A stretch of 64,000 nucleotides of DNA from Microvirga terricola (GTDB lineage: Bacteria > Pseudomonadota > Alphaproteobacteria > Rhizobiales > Beijerinckiaceae): positions 111,598-175,597 of the forward strand of contig NZ_JAATJS010000006.1 of NCBI RefSeq assembly GCF_011777495.1, in the 5' to 3' direction. The notes beneath the pieces are model-generated. The model saw nothing but the letters and a program-made list of their open reading frames with translations. It made no database searches and was not told where the DNA came from. Below, piece by piece: positions 62,007 through 64,000 of the stretch (position 1 is its first letter; each line of letters begins with the position of its first letter). Both the position numbers and the translations under genes were made by a program.

Positions 62007-63899
62007 TTGAGTTCCGCCCTTCACAACGCGCTTCTGCCTACCGATTTGGGTCTAGTGGAGGACCAAGCGGCGTCAACCGGCCGCCAAGCGCCCCTTGCCC
62101 TTGAGGTCGGGTTTCTCGCGCGGCACGGTTATTCCTCCGGCAATCTGCGGGACGCGACCACGTTCGCGGGACTTACCGGAACCCCGGTCGACGAGTTCTT
62201 GCTGAAATACAGCCTGATCGACGAAACCGCGTTTTATCGCGCGCTTGCGGCGGAACTGTCGGTCCCCTTTCTGTCCGTGCCACACCTTTCGCCCAAGGCT
62301 CGCTATCCGGACAGCATTTTGACGGGAATGGCACCCTTGGCAGGCGGCGGTTTCGTCCTTGCTCCCCGCGGCCCGGCTATTGTTCATCTGCTGAAGAACC
62401 GCCGTGCACCCGGCGGACCGCTCGCCATTGCGACGCCCTCCTCTTTCACCAGGGCCGTTTTCCGGGATCGCGCCAAGGCCATCGCTCATCACGCCTCGAA
62501 CGCCCTGCCCGACCGGAAGCCGCATCTCTCAAACAGGGACGGACTCACCACATCACAAATCGCGGCCCTGTCGGCCCTGGCGCTGTTGGCCTCATTCGTC
62601 GGTGTCTCGGCGCCGGCTATCGCTCTTCACGGCCTCGCCTTGTCCATGGCGCTGCTTTTCCTCGGCATGGTTGTGTTGAGGCTCGCGGCTTCGCTACTGC
62701 ACAACCCTATCGAGCCCGCCGCGCTCCCCCCCAGGGTCGATGACGCGGATCTGCCCGTGTACAGGATCATCGCAGCGCTCTACCGCGAGAAGAATGTCGC
62801 GGCAAAGCTCGTCGCGGCGCTCATGCGGCTCGATTATCCGCGAGCGAAACTCGATGTGAAACTCGTGCTCGAGGCCGACGACAAGGAAACATTGAATGCC
62901 CTGACAGCGACCGGGCTGCCGGGCTTCATGGAGATCATCATCGCGCCGCCCGGTTATCCGCGCACGAAGCCACGCGCGCTCAACGTGGCTTTGTCGCTGG
63001 CGCGCGGCGCTTTCACCGTCATCTACGATGCCGAAGATGTGCCGGAATCCGGCCAGTTGCGTCTGGCCGTCGCGTCCTTCGCCGCACAGCCGCCGGACGT
63101 CGTCTGCCTGCAGGCGCGCCTCACCATCGACAACACGGATGATTCCTGGCTGACGCGCCTGTTCACGATCGAATACGCGGCTTTGTTCGACGTGCTCAAT
63201 CCCGGCCTCGCCGAAATCGGTTGCCCGATCACACTCGGCGGCACATCGAATCATTTTCGTACGGCGACGCTGAAAGAACTCGGTGGCTGGGACGCGTGGA
63301 ATGTGACGGAAGATGCAGATCTCGGCATCCGGTTGGCCCGCTTTGGATATCGCGTCGCCGACCTGCCATCGTCCACCTGGGAGGAGGCGCCCAGTACGCT
63401 GAAAGCGTGGATGCATCAACGGACGCGCTGGATGAAAGGCTACATGCAGACCTGCATCAGCCATTCGCGAAGGCCCCACCAGACGCTGTCAGAGCTGGGG
63501 CTCTGGCGATTCTACGGAGCTGTCGTCGTCACCCTGGGCACGGTGTTGAGTGCGTTGGGCTATCCGTTTTTCACGGCGGCCTTTCTGTTGTTGAGTACGA
63601 GCGTTCCCACCGACAGCATTGCGAGCGCGTGGCTCGCCGGAAGTCGGACGCTGTTCGTCCTTGGCGCACTGGCGATGGTTGCTCCCGCGCTCCTCGCGCT
63701 TCGCCGCCGAGGGCTGATCCAGCTTGCTCCGTGGGTGCTGGCCTTGCCGGCTTATTACCTTTTGGTCAGCGTGGCGTGCTGGCGGGGATTATGGGACCTC
63801 GTTTTCCGTCCATTTTGGTGGTCGAAGACGTTTCATGGCTTGGGTCGGACGTCGCGGTTTAGAAGCACCAGGCGAGGGGAGCGAGGATCAGGGCGTTGA
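62007..63899 (+). CDS. Family 2 glycosyltransferase with an N-terminal T2SS/MshE-type domain
   Basis: A 630-residue membrane glycosyltransferase. Residues ~30-95 resemble the N-terminal domain of type II secretion ATPases (LRDATTFAGLTGTPVDEFLL, LIDETAFYRALAAELSVPFL). Two helices follow near residue 190-235. The GT2 core has VIYDAEDVPE (donor/metal motif), LGGTSNHFRTATL, TEDADLGIRL and the processive signature QRTRWMKGYMQT, then C-terminal helices. This layout recalls NfrB/XagB-type exopolysaccharide synthases. The start is a TTG at 62007, uncertain. The C-terminus runs into a basic tail that overlaps an opposite-strand gene. Confidence 0.82.
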   Translation: MSSALHNALLPTDLGLVEDQAASTGRQAPLALEVGFLARHGYSSGNLRDATTFAGLTGTPVDEFLLKYSLIDETAFYRALAAELSVPFLSVPHLSPKARYPDSILTGMAPLAGGGFVLAPRGPAIVHLLKNRRAPGGPLAIATPSSFTRAVFRDRAKAIAHHASNALPDRKPHLSNRDGLTTSQIAALSALALLASFVGVSAPAIALHGLALSMALLFLGMVVLRLAASLLHNPIEPAALPPRVDDADLPVYRIIAALYREKNVAAKLVAALMRLDYPRAKLDVKLVLEADDKETLNALTATGLPGFMEIIIAPPGYPRTKPRALNVALSLARGAFTVIYDAEDVPESGQLRLAVASFAAQPPDVVCLQARLTIDNTDDSWLTRLFTIEYAALFDVLNPGLAEIGCPITLGGTSNHFRTATLKELGGWDAWNVTEDADLGIRLARFGYRVADLPSSTWEEAPSTLKAWMHQRTRWMKGYMQTCISHSRRPHQTLSELGLWRFYGAVVVTLGTVLSALGYPFFTAAFLLLSTSVPTDSIASAWLAGSRTLFVLGALAMVAPALLALRRRGLIQLAPWVLALPAYYLLVSVACWRGLWDLVFRPFWWSKTFHGLGRTSRFRSTRRGERGSGR

Positions 63900-64000
63900 A
63901 GAGGGTGGGTCCGAAGTGTTGCCAGAGGAGCGCGCCGGTTGCGATGAGGCAGAGGGCTGCGGCGGCGGCCAGGGCTGCGGCGGCTTTGTGGTTCGGGTTT
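63859..64000 (-). CDS. Hydrophobic membrane protein, 5' part outside window
   Basis: Read on the minus strand, an open frame from the window edge ends at TAA (63859-63861) and encodes about 46 residues: NPNHKAAAALAAAAALCLI, then ATGALLWQHFGPTLFNALIL and APLAWCF. It is GC-rich at third positions, hydrophobic throughout and typical of a membrane protein C-terminus. It overlaps the glycosyltransferase 3' end by 41 bases. The family cannot be named from this fragment. Confidence 0.55.
   Translation of the reverse strand, partial: NPNHKAAAALAAAAALCLIATGALLWQHFGPTLFNALILAPLAWCF

Noticed and set aside
63820..63899. Frameshift at the glycosyltransferase C-terminus
   Set aside because: The final basic tail looks unlike the hydrophobic preceding helices, but the family has a short variable end and an opposite-strand gene overlaps here, so damage cannot be shown.

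Overview
The window is a gene-dense stretch of a high-GC alphaproteobacterial chromosome, most likely order Hyphomicrobiales (Rhizobiales); the genus cannot be fixed from sequence alone. The reasons are the class I (archaeal-type) lysyl-tRNA synthetase, the TauE plus TIGR02186 gene pair, a PodJ-like polarity/SEL1 protein, a four-gene ligase-associated DNA damage set, an N-terminally solute-symporter-fused hybrid sensor kinase, and short intergenic palindromes of a type I recall from Rhizobiales. I see no phage genes, insertion sequences, CRISPR arrays, tRNA or rRNA genes. Most long ORFs antisense to the listed genes are GC-driven shadows.

Layout. 1-6.3 kb: the 3' part of hemN, a PsiF-like periplasmic protein, a secreted RTX protein with seven propeller-like repeats and a decayed copy of its own 3' end, then small housekeeping genes (monooxygenase-like, MOSC, DUF488, Nudix). 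6.4-12.8 kb: an AfuABC-type ABC importer flanked by two phosphatases. 12.8-15.5 kb: an HxlR/FMN-reductase divergent pair and a nickel/cobalt sensor-efflux pair. 15.5-25.4 kb: an amine-catabolism operon (N-formylglutamate-amidohydrolase-like protein, ethanolamine-type permease, glutamine-synthetase-like ligase, aldehyde dehydrogenase, iron alcohol dehydrogenase) divergent from an RpiR-type regulator, followed by an AbrB-type membrane protein and a frameshifted aminotransferase. 25.5-31.6 kb: mscL, a LysR/DoxX/VOC group and the large sensor kinase. 31.6-39.3 kb: a MerR-linked beta-oxidation cluster. 39.7-44.6 kb: the polarity protein, then TauE and TIGR02186. 44.6-52.7 kb: the DNA-repair set in two halves around an SDR and a TPR-methyltransferase. 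52.7-64 kb: YjbQ, a LuxR-type response regulator, an orphan MafI-type immunity protein, an HSL-type hydrolase, a MATE exporter, pyrD, a LexA-like S24 regulator, lysK, a solitary family 3 binding protein and a glycosyltransferase with a T2SS/MshE-type N-terminal domain.

How the genes work together. The strongest functional unit is the 15.5-23 kb operon. Its content fits gamma-glutamylation of an amino-alcohol such as ethanolamine, oxidation of the alcohol to an acid in two steps, and final hydrolysis. The 6.4-12.8 kb unit reads best as import and dephosphorylation of an organophosphate rather than iron uptake, because the binding protein lacks the adjacent tyrosines of ferric-binding proteins. 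Start sites were moved from the longest ORF to the best Shine-Dalgarno-supported codon where the sequence allowed. Everything here is read by eye without database searches, so family names rest on recognised motifs and substrate assignments are inference.
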